Source: Rhizobiaceae bacterium (GTDB lineage: Bacteria; Pseudomonadota; Alphaproteobacteria; Rhizobiales; Rhizobiaceae). Taken from it: 40,353 bases of DNA. The stretch covers positions 1 to 40,353 of the forward strand of contig JAIXSF010000424.1 of assembly GCA_027484835.1 (NCBI GenBank), read 5' to 3'. A model generated the notes under the pieces. That model was given only the letters and a program-made list of their open reading frames with translations. It had not been told where the DNA came from and made no database searches. This document shows, one piece after another, positions 1 through 9,675 of the stretch; within the stretch, counting starts at the first letter, position 1, and each line of letters begins with the position of its first letter. The position numbers were made by a program, and so were the translations under genes.

Positions 1-2
1 AA

Positions 3-2648
3 GAAGCCGTCGCCGGCGAGGCGGAGGTCATGGCGCGGTTGAGGCGTGCCAAGCGCAAGGTAGCCTTTCTGACGGCTCTGGCAGATCTCGCCCGTGTCTT
101 CACCGCCCGTGATACCACGGCCTGGCTGACGTCAGTGGCCGATGCCGCGGTTGCAGCCGCGATCGACCATCTGCTGCTTGCCGGCCATGACGGCGGCAAG
201 CTCACCCTGAAGAACCGCGAGAACCCGGCGGAAGGCAGCGGCTTGATCGTGCTGGGCATGGGCAAGCACGGCGCCCGCGAACTGAATTACTCCTCCGACA
301 TCGACCTCGTGATCTTCTACGATCCGGAAGCCGGGATCCTGAAGGACCCTGACGACGCCATGGAGACCTATGGCCGGATGATGCGCCGGCTCGTGCGCAT
401 TCTGCAGGAACGGACGGCAGATGGCTATGTCTTCCGAACCGACTTGAGGCTGAGACCCGATCCGGGTTCGACGCCGCTTGCCGTGCCGGTCGAGGCGGCT
501 TTGATCTATTACGAGGGCAGGGGCCAGAACTGGGAGCGCGCCGCCTTCATCAAGGCGCGGCCGGTGGCCGGCGACATGAAGGCGGGCGAAAGCTTCCTGC
601 GCGAACTCGTGCCCTTCGTCTTCCGCAAATATCTCGACTATGCGGCGATCGCCGACATCCACTCGATCAAGCGGCAGATCCATGTGCACAAGGGCCATGG
701 CGCGATCGCGGTGAAGGGCCACAACGTCAAGCTCGGCCGCGGCGGCATCCGCGAGATCGAATTCTTCGCCCAGACCCAGCAGCTGATTGCCGGCGGCCGC
801 ATGCCGGATCTGCGCTGCCGCCCGACCGAAGACTCGCTGAACGCACTTGCCGCCGCCCGCTGGATCGACGCGCAGACGGCGGAAGAGCTGACCGACTGCT
901 ACTGGTTTTTGCGCGATGTCGAACACCGCATCCAGATGGTGCATGACGAGCAGACCCATGTCTTGCCGGAGACCGAGGCCGAGCTGAAGCGCATCGCCTT
1001 CATGCTGGGCTTCATCGACACGACCGCCTTTTCCCGCGCGCTCGAAACGACGCTGAAGACCGTCGAAAAGCGCTATGCCCGGCTGTTCGAAAAGGAGGAG
1101 GGCCTGTCGAGTGCGACGGGCAATCTCGTTTTCACCGGCCAGAAGGACGATCCGGACACGCTGAAGACGCTGAAAGGCCTTGGCTTCGAGCGGCCGGAGG
1201 ACATTTCCCGCGTCATCAGGACCTGGCATTACGGTCGCTACCGCGCGACGCAATCGGTGGAGGCCCGCGAGCGGCTGACCGAGATGACGCCGGATCTTTT
1301 GAAGGCCTTCGGCGAGAGCCGGCGGGCCGACGAGGCGCTGCTGCGCTTCGACAACTTCCTTTCCGGTCTTCCCGCCGGCATCCAGCTCTTCTCGCTGCTC
1401 GGCAACAATCCCGCCCATCTCGACCTGATGGTCAACATCATGGCGGCCGCCCCACGGCTCGCCGAGATCATCGCGGAGCGTCCGCATGTCTTTGACGGTA
1501 TGCTGGATCCGGGCCTGCTGGTCGAACTTCCCACCCGAGACTATCTCGGCAAGCGGCTGAAGAGCTTTCTCTCCAGCGCTCGCCACTACGAGGAAATCCT
1601 CGACCGGCTGCGCATCTTTGCCGCCGAGCAGCGCTTCCTGATCGGCATTCGCCTGCTGACCGGCTCGATCGGTGGCGCCCAGGCTGGCCATGCCTTCACC
1701 GATCTTGCCGGGCTCGTCATCGACGAGGCGCTGAAGGCGGTCATTGCCGAGATGGAGGCGGCACATGGCAGGATCCCGGGGGGCCGCGTGGCGCTTGCCG
1801 GCATGGGCAAGCTCGGTTCCTACGAACTGACCGCCGGCTCGGACGTCGACCTGATCCTGCTCTACGAGCATGACGACGATGCGGCGGAATCGGATGGGGC
1901 AAAGCCGCTCGATCCGGTCCGCTACTTCACGCGGCTGACGCAGCGGCTGATTGCGGCCTTGTCTGCCCCGACGGCGGAAGGCGTGCTCTACGAAGTCGAC
2001 ATGCGGCTTCGGCCCTCCGGCAACAAGGGGCCGGTTGCGACACGTCTCAGATCCTTCGCCCGCTACCAGCGCGAAGAGGCCTGGACCTGGGAGCATATGG
2101 CGCTCTCAAGGGCCCGGATGCTGTCGGGCGATCCGAGCCTGATTGTCGAAGCCGAGACGATTATCGAGGAGGTCCTGGCAACCCCCGGTGATCCGGCGAA
2201 GATCATCAAGGACGTTGTCGAGATGAGGGCGCTGATCGAGCAGGAGAAGCCGGCCAAGGATATCTGGGATCTGAAGCTGATCCCGGGCGGGCTGATCGAC
2301 ATCGAATTCATCGCCCAATATCTGGCCCTGGTTGCACCGGCCAGGGGACATCGCGTCCGCACCAACGAGCTGTCCACGGCAGATGCCCTGAAGGCGCTGG
2401 GCGGGCTGATCGATCCCAACGATCTCGACATCTGCCTCACGGCGTTGAAGCTTTACACGGATCTGTCGCAGGTCATTCGACTGTGCATCGACGGCCCGTT
2501 CGATCCCTCGACCGTTCCGGCGGGCCTGACTGACCGCGTCGCACGGGCGGCCGATAGTCCTGATGTGAAAACTGCCGAAGCCGAGATCAAACGGCTGTCG
2601 AAGGCCGTCAGAAAGGTGTTTTCGAGAGTGGTTTCGGGCGCCTCTTGA
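3..2648 (+). CDS. glnE: Bifunctional glutamine synthetase adenylyltransferase / adenylyl-removing enzyme, 5'-truncated by window edge
   Basis: GlnE adds AMP to glutamine synthetase or removes it, under PII control, and so tunes ammonium assimilation in the cytoplasm. The reading frame is already open at base 3, so the ATG at 30 is probably internal. About 872 residues are visible where the family has roughly 950-1000, so about 100 N-terminal residues lie outside. Two nucleotidyltransferase cores are seen. The first, with GMGKHGARELNYSSDIDL (about bases 255-310), is the deadenylylase half. The second, with GMGKLGSYELTAGSDVDL (about 1800-1855), is the adenylyltransferase half. Each has the paired Asp residues that bind metal. 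The gene ends 16 bases from the convergent flippase stop, with no clear terminator between. Identification is firm. Confidence 0.96.
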   Translation, partial: EAVAGEAEVMARLRRAKRKVAFLTALADLARVFTARDTTAWLTSVADAAVAAAIDHLLLAGHDGGKLTLKNRENPAEGSGLIVLGMGKHGARELNYSSDIDLVIFYDPEAGILKDPDDAMETYGRMMRRLVRILQERTADGYVFRTDLRLRPDPGSTPLAVPVEAALIYYEGRGQNWERAAFIKARPVAGDMKAGESFLRELVPFVFRKYLDYAAIADIHSIKRQIHVHKGHGAIAVKGHNVKLGRGGIREIEFFAQTQQLIAGGRMPDLRCRPTEDSLNALAAARWIDAQTAEELTDCYWFLRDVEHRIQMVHDEQTHVLPETEAELKRIAFMLGFIDTTAFSRALETTLKTVEKRYARLFEKEEGLSSATGNLVFTGQKDDPDTLKTLKGLGFERPEDISRVIRTWHYGRYRATQSVEARERLTEMTPDLLKAFGESRRADEALLRFDNFLSGLPAGIQLFSLLGNNPAHLDLMVNIMAAAPRLAEIIAERPHVFDGMLDPGLLVELPTRDYLGKRLKSFLSSARHYEEILDRLRIFAAEQRFLIGIRLLTGSIGGAQAGHAFTDLAGLVIDEALKAVIAEMEAAHGRIPGGRVALAGMGKLGSYELTAGSDVDLILLYEHDDDAAESDGAKPLDPVRYFTRLTQRLIAALSAPTAEGVLYEVDMRLRPSGNKGPVATRLRSFARYQREEAWTWEHMALSRARMLSGDPSLIVEAETIIEEVLATPGDPAKIIKDVVEMRALIEQEKPAKDIWDLKLIPGGLIDIEFIAQYLALVAPARGHRVRTNELSTADALKALGGLIDPNDLDICLTALKLYTDLSQVIRLCIDGPFDPSTVPAGLTDRVARAADSPDVKTAEAEIKRLSKAVRKVFSRVVSGAS

Positions 2649-2664
2649 GGTGAGCCGCTTCCTG

Positions 2665-4155
2665 CTATTCGGCCGGCCGGCTGCTGATTATCCGCAGCGG
2701 CTTCAGAGCGAAGCCGAGCAGCAGATTGAAGGTGGGGCGGTCGAGAAGGAAGATCAGGAACGCCACCACGGGCCAGACGGCGCAGGCCAGGATGAAGGCG
2801 GTGAGCCAGTCGTCGATCGTCAGATGCGCGAGCGTCGCTGCGGCGAGCAGGGCAAAGGGCAGCGAGAGCGGCAGAAGAACCCGGCGCAGGATGCCGCTGA
2901 GCGCCAGATGGCCGGCGAAATCGAAAAGCGACCTAAGGGCTGCGGCAATGGCTGCGCCGACGATCCCGAACTCCATCGTCAGCAGGATCAGCACGCCGGC
3001 GAACGGCAGCAGAAGCCCGAGATGCAGCTTGGCGATGAGGTCCGGCCGGTGCTGGCTGTGGATCAGCCAGTAGGGCGCAAAGATCATCGAGTTGCACCAG
3101 ATCGAGGTGACGAGAATGGTGGCCGTGACGCCCGCCCTGTCGGCGAAGGCCTCGCCCAGCCACAGCGTCAACAGTGGATCCATGAGCAGGATGATCGACG
3201 CGCAGATGCCGCCGTAAAGAAGCGCCGTGACGATGAGGACACGGGCGCTGAGGGCCTTCGCCTCATCCGGGTCGGAACTGGCAAGCCGTGGAAAGATCGC
3301 CCGGGAAATGGCACCGGGCAGGATCTGACTGCGCGAGATCAGGTTGAGCGGAACGGCATAATAGGTGACGGCTGCGACGCCGAAGAACCGTCCGACCATC
3401 AGCTGGTCGAGCGAGCCGAGGATGGGCGTGAGCACCGACGAGATCGTCACCCAACCGCCGTAGGAAAGCAGCTTGCGCGCTCTCTCCATGTCGAAGTCGG
3501 TAATCCGGATCGGTCCTTCGATGTGGTTGATCGCCACGAATATCGCAAGCATCAGCAACACGCGGGCAAGCACGGCACCGGGGATCACGGTCCCAAGATC
3601 GGGCGAGACGAAGACGGCGAAGGCGAGTGGCAGGATCTGGGCGAAGATCGCACCAGAGACCTGCAGCACGTTGGCGAGCGCGAAATTCTCACGGGCCTCG
3701 ATCGCGTCGATGCCGGCACCGTTCAGGATGACGAGCGGCAGGAGAAGCGCGATCCAGGGCATGGCGGCCTTCACTTCGCCCTCGATTTCCGCCGGCACCT
3801 GCACCACCCCGCCGACGATGTAGGAGCCGAGAAGGTAAAGCAGGAAGGCACCGAAAAAGGTCATCGACGCGTTGATGGTGAAGGACGTGACGATCACGCG
3901 GGCGCGTTCGCGCTGGTCGGAGTGGTCGAGCCGGGCAAGCGCATTGATCGTTGCGGGCGCAAGGCCGAGCTCGAGAAAGCCGAGATAGCCGATCATCACC
4001 CAGATCAGGGAGATCACGCCATAACGCGCATCGCCGACATAATCGATATAGAGCGGGACCGTGAGGATCATCACCGGAATCGGCAAAAGGGCGCCGATCA
4101 GGTTGATGATGAAGTTGACATAGAGCCGCTTGCGCGGCTTGCCTGCACTGGCCAT
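2665..4155 (-). CDS. Oligosaccharide / lipopolysaccharide flippase (Wzx/MATE-like, polysaccharide biosynthesis family)
   Basis: This is a predicted inner-membrane protein of 496 residues with about 12-14 hydrophobic helices and few charged stretches. The N-terminus (LYVNFIINLIGALLPIPVMI, then VPLYIDYVGDARYGVISLIW) resembles flippases of the MOP superfamily, which move undecaprenyl-linked sugars across the membrane. The start has an AGGGA motif 5 bases upstream. No glycosyltransferase lies next to it, so the polysaccharide it serves cannot be named. An O-antigen, an exopolysaccharide or another lipid-linked sugar are all possible. The family is confident; the substrate is unknown. Confidence 0.85.
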   Translation of the reverse strand: MASAGKPRKRLYVNFIINLIGALLPIPVMILTVPLYIDYVGDARYGVISLIWVMIGYLGFLELGLAPATINALARLDHSDQRERARVIVTSFTINASMTFFGAFLLYLLGSYIVGGVVQVPAEIEGEVKAAMPWIALLLPLVILNGAGIDAIEARENFALANVLQVSGAIFAQILPLAFAVFVSPDLGTVIPGAVLARVLLMLAIFVAINHIEGPIRITDFDMERARKLLSYGGWVTISSVLTPILGSLDQLMVGRFFGVAAVTYYAVPLNLISRSQILPGAISRAIFPRLASSDPDEAKALSARVLIVTALLYGGICASIILLMDPLLTLWLGEAFADRAGVTATILVTSIWCNSMIFAPYWLIHSQHRPDLIAKLHLGLLLPFAGVLILLTMEFGIVGAAIAAALRSLFDFAGHLALSGILRRVLLPLSLPFALLAAATLAHLTIDDWLTAFILACAVWPVVAFLIFLLDRPTFNLLLGFALKPLRIISSRPAE

Positions 4156-4349
4156 TGCGGTCCCTGTATGTCCTCCGGTTTTGCGCCGGACTGTCCCAAA
4201 CCTGTCATGGCCCGCCGACCGTTACAGATGGGTAAGTTGCCCTGCGTAATCGGCAGGTAGGGTTACCAGCAGGTGAACGCCGACCGGGTCATCGGCCTTT
4301 GGCATTCGCGATGGGCATGGGGGAGCGGTGCCGCCGCATCATCAATATC

Positions 4350-4379
4350 AAAGGCCGCCGCATGGATGCGACGGCCTTT
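4350..4379 (-). terminator. Hairpin terminator downstream of the histidine kinase
   Basis: AAAGGCCG pairs with CGGCCTTT. One mismatch follows, then an inner CGCAT/ATGCG stem. It lies 27 bases past the kinase stop. The U-rich part is formed by the end of the stem (CCTTT) on the minus strand, so it is a plausible intrinsic terminator. The rest of 4156-4405 shows no gene. Confidence 0.65.
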
Positions 4380-4405
4380 GGTTGGAGGATGCGGAGACTA
4401 GGGGC

Positions 4406-6760
4406 TCAGGCGCGTTTGCGTTGGGCGTCGGCCATGCTGGCTTCGGGGATGACGACCGACACCACCGTTCCCATGCGTTCGCGTGACAGGATCTTCAGGC
4501 GGCCGCCATGCATGGTCACGAGCGAGCGGGAGATGGCAAGGCCGAGGCCGGAGCCGCCATTGCTCTTTGCATACTGGCTCTGCACCTGTTCGAACGGGTG
4601 GCCGATCTTCGACAGGGCGGATTTCGGGATGCCGATGCCGGTGTCGGCAATGGTGATGACGACGCTGCCGCGCACCTTGCGGGCCCTGAGCGCGATGCGG
4701 CCACCGGGCTCGGTGAATTTGACCGCGTTGGACAGGATGTTGAGAAGGATCTGCTTGATCGCGCGACGGTCTGCCACCAGGCCGAGGCTGTCTTCGATGC
4801 GTTGCTCGACGGTGATGTTCTTCTCTTCGGCCGGGATCGCGGTGAGGCGGAGGCTTTCTTCGATCAGCGGGCAGAGATCGATCGTTTCGCAACGGATCTT
4901 CATCTGACCTGCCTCGATCTTCGACATGTCGAGGATGTCGTTGATGACGTTCAGCAGGTGCTTGCCGCTCTCGTGGATGTCCTTGGCATATTCCTCGTAT
5001 TTCGGCGAGCCGACCGGGCCGAACATGCGGGCGAGCAGGATTTCCGAAAAGCCGAGGATGGCGTTGAGCGGCGTCCTGAGCTCATGGCTCATATTGGCGA
5101 GGAATTCCGACTTCGCCTTGTTGGCGGCCTCGGCGCGCTGCTTTTCGGCGAGATATTTCTCGTTGGCGTCGGAGAGTTCAGTCTTCTGGCGCTCCAGGAT
5201 CTTCTGCGAGGCAGAGAGGTCACCGATCGTAGCCATCAACCGGCGTTCCTGATCGCGCAGGCGCTCCTGGTGGCGCTTGAGAAGCGTGATGTCGGTGCCG
5301 ACGGAGACGAGGCCGCCGTCGCGGGTGCGGCGCTCGTTGATCTGCAGCCAGCGCTCGTCGGCAAGCTGCACCTCCGAAGTGCGCGAATTGGTACCATCGT
5401 CGGCGTCGGCGATGCGGCGCTGGATGATCGGCTTGCCGGCGGCAGCGAGCACCAGCGAGCGCTCCTTGCCCGGGACCAGCACGTCGTCAGGCAGACCATA
5501 GACCTTCTGGAAGTGGCCGTTCCAGGCGACGAGCTTGTCGTTCTTGTCCCAGAGCACGAAGGCTTCCGAGGTGCATTCGATGGCGTCGGCGAGCCGCTGG
5601 TCGGCTTCGGCGTAACGCTGGGCGAGCCGGTGCTGCTCGGTGACGTCCATGGCGATGCCGATGACATGCAGCTCGCCGGTGTTGGTCGAGATGATCTGGG
5701 CACGGGCACGCATCCAGACATAATGACCCTGGGCGTGGCGCATGCGGAAGATCTGGTCGATATGGCGCGAGCTCCCACGGCCGACCGAACGGGCAAGCGC
5801 ATAGAGATTGCCATCGTCGGGATGCATCAGGCGTGCGGCATCGGCGAATGCCAGCGGCTGGCTCGAGGGCGTCAGGCCAAGCATGTCGTACATCGAGCGC
5901 GACCAGACGAGCTTGCGGCTTTCGAGATCGAAATCCCAGAGGCCGCAGCGGCCACGTGCCAGCGCCGTTTCGACACGAAGATTGGATTCAAGGAAGGTGT
6001 CGTCGGCCTCGCGGGCCCGCTTCACCTGGTAGAAATAGGCGTAGAGGATGACGAAGAGGATGACCGAGATGCAGGTGAACAGCGTCACGTTGAGCGAAAG
6101 CTCACGCCGCCAGAAGTCGCCGACCGACTGCAGCGAATGGGCAGCGACGATCATCGCGCCATCGGTGCCGACGGGCGTGAAGAGCGCGTGATGTGGAACA
6201 CCGTTGATCTCGGTGGCGATGGCGCCGTTGCGGCTGCCCGACTGGCGGATGGTCATCACCTCCGGCAGCAGGCTCGACAGCATCAGGCCAACCTGGCCGG
6301 CAGCCTCCGGAGAGGAGGCGAAGATCCGGCCGGTCGGATCGACGAGCAGCACGAAGGCGCCATTGACGATGTGCTCGGGGTCAAGGAAGGTCGACAGACG
6401 CTTTTCGGCCTCTGTGCGATTGCGGGTCTCGAAGAGTGCCAGACGGTCGCCCAGAGCCGCATTGGCGGTCGCAGCGATCAGCGCCGTCGATTGGCGCATG
6501 GCCGCTTCCATGCGCTGGTGCTCGCTGACGATGCCGATCGTTCGCGCCAAGGCAACGACCGCAAGAAAGGCGAGGATGAGGACCGGGATGGCACGGCGCA
6601 GGATCGTCTCGATCCGCCGCGACCGTTCCGACACCTGGCCGGAGACCGCGGGCGAAGGGCCGAAAACGGCATCCGCCAGTCGCGCAAAGAAAGTCCTGAC
6701 ATCTGAAAATTTGATGCGCAGCCGCTCATCGGCTGCGGTGACCCGCCGCGCGTCCAACAT
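4406..6760 (-). CDS. pleC: Membrane PAS-PAS sensor histidine kinase, PleC/PdhS type
   Basis: A 784-residue hybrid-free sensor kinase. TM helices lie at about 57-78 and 223-245 around a periplasmic sensor region of about 140 residues. Two PAS domains follow (about 265-380 and 390-495), then a coiled-coil stretch (about 500-550), HisKA with phospho-acceptor H559 in MSHELRTPLNAILGFSE, and HATPase_c with an N box (LLNILSNAVKFTE), G1 (DTGIGIP) and G2 (GSGLGLAIS). The HisKA sequence is of the DivJ/PleC/PdhS kind that exchanges phosphate with DivK. From memory, the PleC kinases of Sinorhizobium and Agrobacterium sit in the glnE/pepN neighbourhood, which fits here. PleC acts mainly as a DivK phosphatase and so sets CtrA activity. 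The orthology is inferred; the kinase call itself is certain. Confidence 0.78.
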   Translation of the reverse strand: MLDARRVTAADERLRIKFSDVRTFFARLADAVFGPSPAVSGQVSERSRRIETILRRAIPVLILAFLAVVALARTIGIVSEHQRMEAAMRQSTALIAATANAALGDRLALFETRNRTEAEKRLSTFLDPEHIVNGAFVLLVDPTGRIFASSPEAAGQVGLMLSSLLPEVMTIRQSGSRNGAIATEINGVPHHALFTPVGTDGAMIVAAHSLQSVGDFWRRELSLNVTLFTCISVILFVILYAYFYQVKRAREADDTFLESNLRVETALARGRCGLWDFDLESRKLVWSRSMYDMLGLTPSSQPLAFADAARLMHPDDGNLYALARSVGRGSSRHIDQIFRMRHAQGHYVWMRARAQIISTNTGELHVIGIAMDVTEQHRLAQRYAEADQRLADAIECTSEAFVLWDKNDKLVAWNGHFQKVYGLPDDVLVPGKERSLVLAAAGKPIIQRRIADADDGTNSRTSEVQLADERWLQINERRTRDGGLVSVGTDITLLKRHQERLRDQERRLMATIGDLSASQKILERQKTELSDANEKYLAEKQRAEAANKAKSEFLANMSHELRTPLNAILGFSEILLARMFGPVGSPKYEEYAKDIHESGKHLLNVINDILDMSKIEAGQMKIRCETIDLCPLIEESLRLTAIPAEEKNITVEQRIEDSLGLVADRRAIKQILLNILSNAVKFTEPGGRIALRARKVRGSVVITIADTGIGIPKSALSKIGHPFEQVQSQYAKSNGGSGLGLAISRSLVTMHGGRLKILSRERMGTVVSVVIPEASMADAQRKRA

Positions 6761-6857
6761 CGTCCCTGCCTCTGTCCCTCGTGTGATTCGAAGCGCCGCT
6801 CGCTCGAATCTAACACCAAGGAATCATGGGCGATTCGCCTTGTCCAGAGCCGGTGGG

Positions 6858-6872
6858 TAAAGAAAATATTAA
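6858..6872. promoter_or_regulatory. Imperfect CtrA-type box upstream of the PleC-like kinase
   Basis: TAAA-GAAAATA-TTAA read on plus is TTAA-N7-TTTA on minus, one mismatch from the alphaproteobacterial CtrA motif TTAA-N7-TTAA. It lies about 100 bases upstream of the kinase start at 6760. The motif is short, so chance is possible. The setting, upstream of a gene in the CtrA control circuit, makes it worth recording. Confidence 0.35.
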
Positions 6873-6917
6873 CCCCTTGCTCCGACTCCGCTTTTTTATT
6901 CGCGGCGCAGCAAGGGG
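6873..6917. repeat. Long-armed inverted repeat between pepN and the kinase
   Basis: CCCCTTGCT (6873-6881) and AGCAAGGGG (6909-6917) are perfect inverse complements. An inner CCGC/GCGG pair sits around a T-rich loop. On the minus strand the right arm is followed by TTAATATTTTC, so it could act as a terminator for an unseen short RNA or as a 5' UTR structure of the kinase mRNA. Nothing else is seen in 6761-6975. Confidence 0.5.
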
Positions 6918-6975
6918 CTGAATCTCATGGAAAAACGCCGGTCGTTGGCGGCCAGGTGAGGCGCTGGAAACGGAA

Positions 6976-7002
6976 AAAGGCGCCGGGTCAAACGGCGCCT
7001 TT
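6976..7002 (-). terminator. Intrinsic terminator of pepN
   Basis: AAAGGCGCC and GGCGCCTTT form a perfect 9-bp stem around a 9-base loop, 24 bases past the pepN stop. On the minus strand the stem ends in a run of five T (CCTTTTTCC). This is a convincing rho-independent terminator. Confidence 0.85.
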
Positions 7003-7026
7003 GAAGATGTCGTCGTCCGGCCTGTT

Positions 7027-9675
7027 TCAGCCCTTCAGAACGCGGTCCACGATGTCACGTACATCGGTGGAAAGCGAAGGGGAGGCTTCGATGGTCGAAA
7101 GGGCCGCCTGTGCCTTTTCGGCGCGGCCGGGTTCCAGCAGGCGCCAGGAGCGCAGGGCAGTCAGCAGGCGTGCGGCAAGCTGCGGATTGCGCGGATCGAT
7201 CGCCAGGATCTGTTCGGCAAAGAAGCGGTAAGCCGCGCCATCCGCCCGGTTGAAGCCGGTTGCATTGCCGAAGGCGAAGGTGCCGACGAGCGAGCGGACG
7301 CGGTTGGGGTTGGTCGGGGCAAAATGCGGGCTTGCCATCAGCGCCTGCACCCGATCGAGGCTGGCCGATCCCGGGATCGTCGCCTGGATCGAGAACCACT
7401 TGTCGAGAACCAGTGCGTTGGCCGCGAAGCGTGTTTCAAAGGCGGCAAGAGCTGCCTTGGTTTCGGTCGCATCGGGGAAACGGTGGGCAAGGATGGTGAG
7501 CGCCTGCGACAGGTCCGTCATGTTGTCGGCCTTGGCGAAGGCTTCCGCTGCCCGTGCCGGCGCGTTTTCCGCAAGCGTCAGGAAGGACAGCGCAATGTTC
7601 TTGAGCGCACGTTTGCCGGCACCTGCTGCATCCGGCGAGAAGGGGCCGGTCGCTGAATGCGTTGCAAGCAGCGTGGCGAAGGCGTCTGCCCCAGTGGTCG
7701 CAATCGCGGTCAGGACCGCCTGGCGGCCGGCATGGATGGCATCCGGATCGTTGTTGCCGCCGAGTTCGCGGGCAATGTCGGCCTCGCTCGGCAAGGTCAG
7801 TGCCTGGGCGCGGAAGGCGGGCTCGAGGCTCTCGTCGGCCGCGACGGCGAGCAGGGCTTCGACGAAGGCCGGGCTCGTGACGACCGCACCACCGTCGCGC
7901 GCGGTTTTCGCGGCATCGGTGAGAACGGGCAAGGCCAGATCCGTGATCGCCTGCCACCGGGCGAAGAGATCGCTGTCATGGCGGGCGATGTGTGCGAGAT
8001 CATCCGCACTCTGGGCGAAATGTAGCGTGACGGGAGCGGAGAAACCACGGTTGAGCGACACGACCGGACGGCTGCCGATACCCGAGAAGGTAAAGCTCTG
8101 GGATCGCTGCGTCAGATGCAGCACGTCACCGGTGACATCGCCACCCGCAATGGCGGACGCCGTCGCTTCCGAACCATTCTCGGAGATCAGGGCGAAGCGC
8201 AGCGGAATATGCATCGGCTCCTTGGCGCTCTGGCCAGGGGTTGCCGGGATCATCTGCTCGAGCGACAGGGTCAGCGTCTTGGCGCCAGCGTCATAGGCCG
8301 AGGATACGGTGATCTGCGGTGTGCCGGCCTGGTGATACCAGAGCGAGAACTGGGAGAGATCCCGGCCGCTGGCTTCCTCGAAGCACTTGACGAAATCCTC
8401 GACCGTCGCGGCATCGCCGTCGTGGCGCTCGAAATAGAGATCCATGCCCTTCTTGAAGTCGTCGCGGCCGAGAATGGTCGCGATCATTCGCGTGACCTCG
8501 GAACCCTTCTCATAGACCGTCGTCGTGTAGAAGTTGTTGATTTCGCGATATTTCGTCGGGCGCACGGGATGGGCAAGCGGGCCGGCATCTTCCGGGAACT
8601 GCTCCGAACGCAGATGGCGGACTTCCGCTATGCGCTTGACCGAGCGCGAGCGCATGTCGGCAGAGAATTCGTGGTCGCGGTAGACGGTCAGACCTTCCTT
8701 CAGGCAGAGCTGGAACCAGTCGCGGCAGGTGATGCGGTTGCCGGTCCAGTTGTGGAAGTATTCGTGCGCGATGATCGCCTCGATATTCGCGTAGTCCTGG
8801 TCGGTCGCGGTCTCCGGATCGGCAAGCACATACTTGTCGTTGAAGATGTTGAGGCCCTTGTTTTCCATGGCCCCCATATTGAAGTCGGAGACGGCGACGA
8901 TCATGAAGATGTCGAGATCGTATTCGCGGCCGAAGACCTCTTCGTCCCACTTCATCGAGCGCTTCAGCGCGTCCATGGCATAGGCCGCGCGCGGCTCCTT
9001 GCCGTGCTCGACATAGATCTTCAGCGTCACGTCACGGCCGGACATGGTGGTGAAGGTGTCTTCGACCAAGCCGAGATCGCCGGCAACCAGCGCAAACAGG
9101 TAGGACGGCTTCGGATGCGGGTCGAACCAGGCGGCAAAATGTTTGTCCGGGCCGAAGCCGGCGCCGCCGAGGAAATTGCCGTTGGAAAGCAGGAGAGGGT
9201 TGGCCGCCTTGTCGGCGATGATGTTGATCGTGTAGACGGCCAGCACATCCGGACGGTCGGGGAAATAGGTGATGCGGCGGAAGCCCTCGGCCTCGCACTG
9301 GGTGCAATAAATGCCATTCGAGCGGTAAAGACCCATCAGCTGGGTATTGGCTTCCGGATTGATCATCGTCACCACGGTGATCTCGAAAGGCACCGATTCC
9401 GGCAGGTCGCGGATGGTGAGGCTTTCGGGCGTCGCGGTGTAGCGTGCCGGATCCAGTTCAATCTGGTCGAAGAGCAGGCTCGTCATGGTGAGGTCGTCAC
9501 CATCGAGAACCAGAGGTGCGTTTGCGTCGACACCTTCGCGGCGATGGAAAATCAGACGGGCTTCCACCTTGGTTTCGGTCGGGTCCAGTTCGAAGGTCAG
9601 ATCAACCCGTTCCAGAACGAAGTCGGTGGGGCGGTAGTCTGCCAGATGAACGATCCGGCCCGTATCTGTACGCAT
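7027..9675 (-). CDS. pepN: Aminopeptidase N (M1 zinc metallopeptidase)
   Basis: PepN removes N-terminal residues from peptides in the cytoplasm during protein turnover. It has 882 residues, the usual length for bacterial PepN of the E. coli type. The exopeptidase motif GAMEN is at 268-272. The zinc site is HEYFHNW with H304 and H308 as ligands and E305 as the catalytic base; E327 in LKEGLT is the third ligand. The long helical C-terminal domain is present. An AGGA motif lies 6 bases before the ATG. It is transcribed toward the kinase gene but has its own terminator, so the two are probably separate units. Confidence 0.96.
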   Translation of the reverse strand: MRTDTGRIVHLADYRPTDFVLERVDLTFELDPTETKVEARLIFHRREGVDANAPLVLDGDDLTMTSLLFDQIELDPARYTATPESLTIRDLPESVPFEITVVTMINPEANTQLMGLYRSNGIYCTQCEAEGFRRITYFPDRPDVLAVYTINIIADKAANPLLLSNGNFLGGAGFGPDKHFAAWFDPHPKPSYLFALVAGDLGLVEDTFTTMSGRDVTLKIYVEHGKEPRAAYAMDALKRSMKWDEEVFGREYDLDIFMIVAVSDFNMGAMENKGLNIFNDKYVLADPETATDQDYANIEAIIAHEYFHNWTGNRITCRDWFQLCLKEGLTVYRDHEFSADMRSRSVKRIAEVRHLRSEQFPEDAGPLAHPVRPTKYREINNFYTTTVYEKGSEVTRMIATILGRDDFKKGMDLYFERHDGDAATVEDFVKCFEEASGRDLSQFSLWYHQAGTPQITVSSAYDAGAKTLTLSLEQMIPATPGQSAKEPMHIPLRFALISENGSEATASAIAGGDVTGDVLHLTQRSQSFTFSGIGSRPVVSLNRGFSAPVTLHFAQSADDLAHIARHDSDLFARWQAITDLALPVLTDAAKTARDGGAVVTSPAFVEALLAVAADESLEPAFRAQALTLPSEADIARELGGNNDPDAIHAGRQAVLTAIATTGADAFATLLATHSATGPFSPDAAGAGKRALKNIALSFLTLAENAPARAAEAFAKADNMTDLSQALTILAHRFPDATETKAALAAFETRFAANALVLDKWFSIQATIPGSASLDRVQALMASPHFAPTNPNRVRSLVGTFAFGNATGFNRADGAAYRFFAEQILAIDPRNPQLAARLLTALRSWRLLEPGRAEKAQAALSTIEASPSLSTDVRDIVDRVLKG

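Noticed and set aside
2650-4260. 536-codon open frame on plus, antisense to the flippase
   Set aside because: Composition is Arg/Asp/Gln-rich noise without family resemblance; the minus frame is a clear 14-helix membrane protein. Long antisense frames are expected with this codon bias.
4508-6706. 732-codon open frame on plus, antisense to the histidine kinase
   Set aside because: The minus frame has all kinase motifs. The plus frame shows no domain and no ribosome site.
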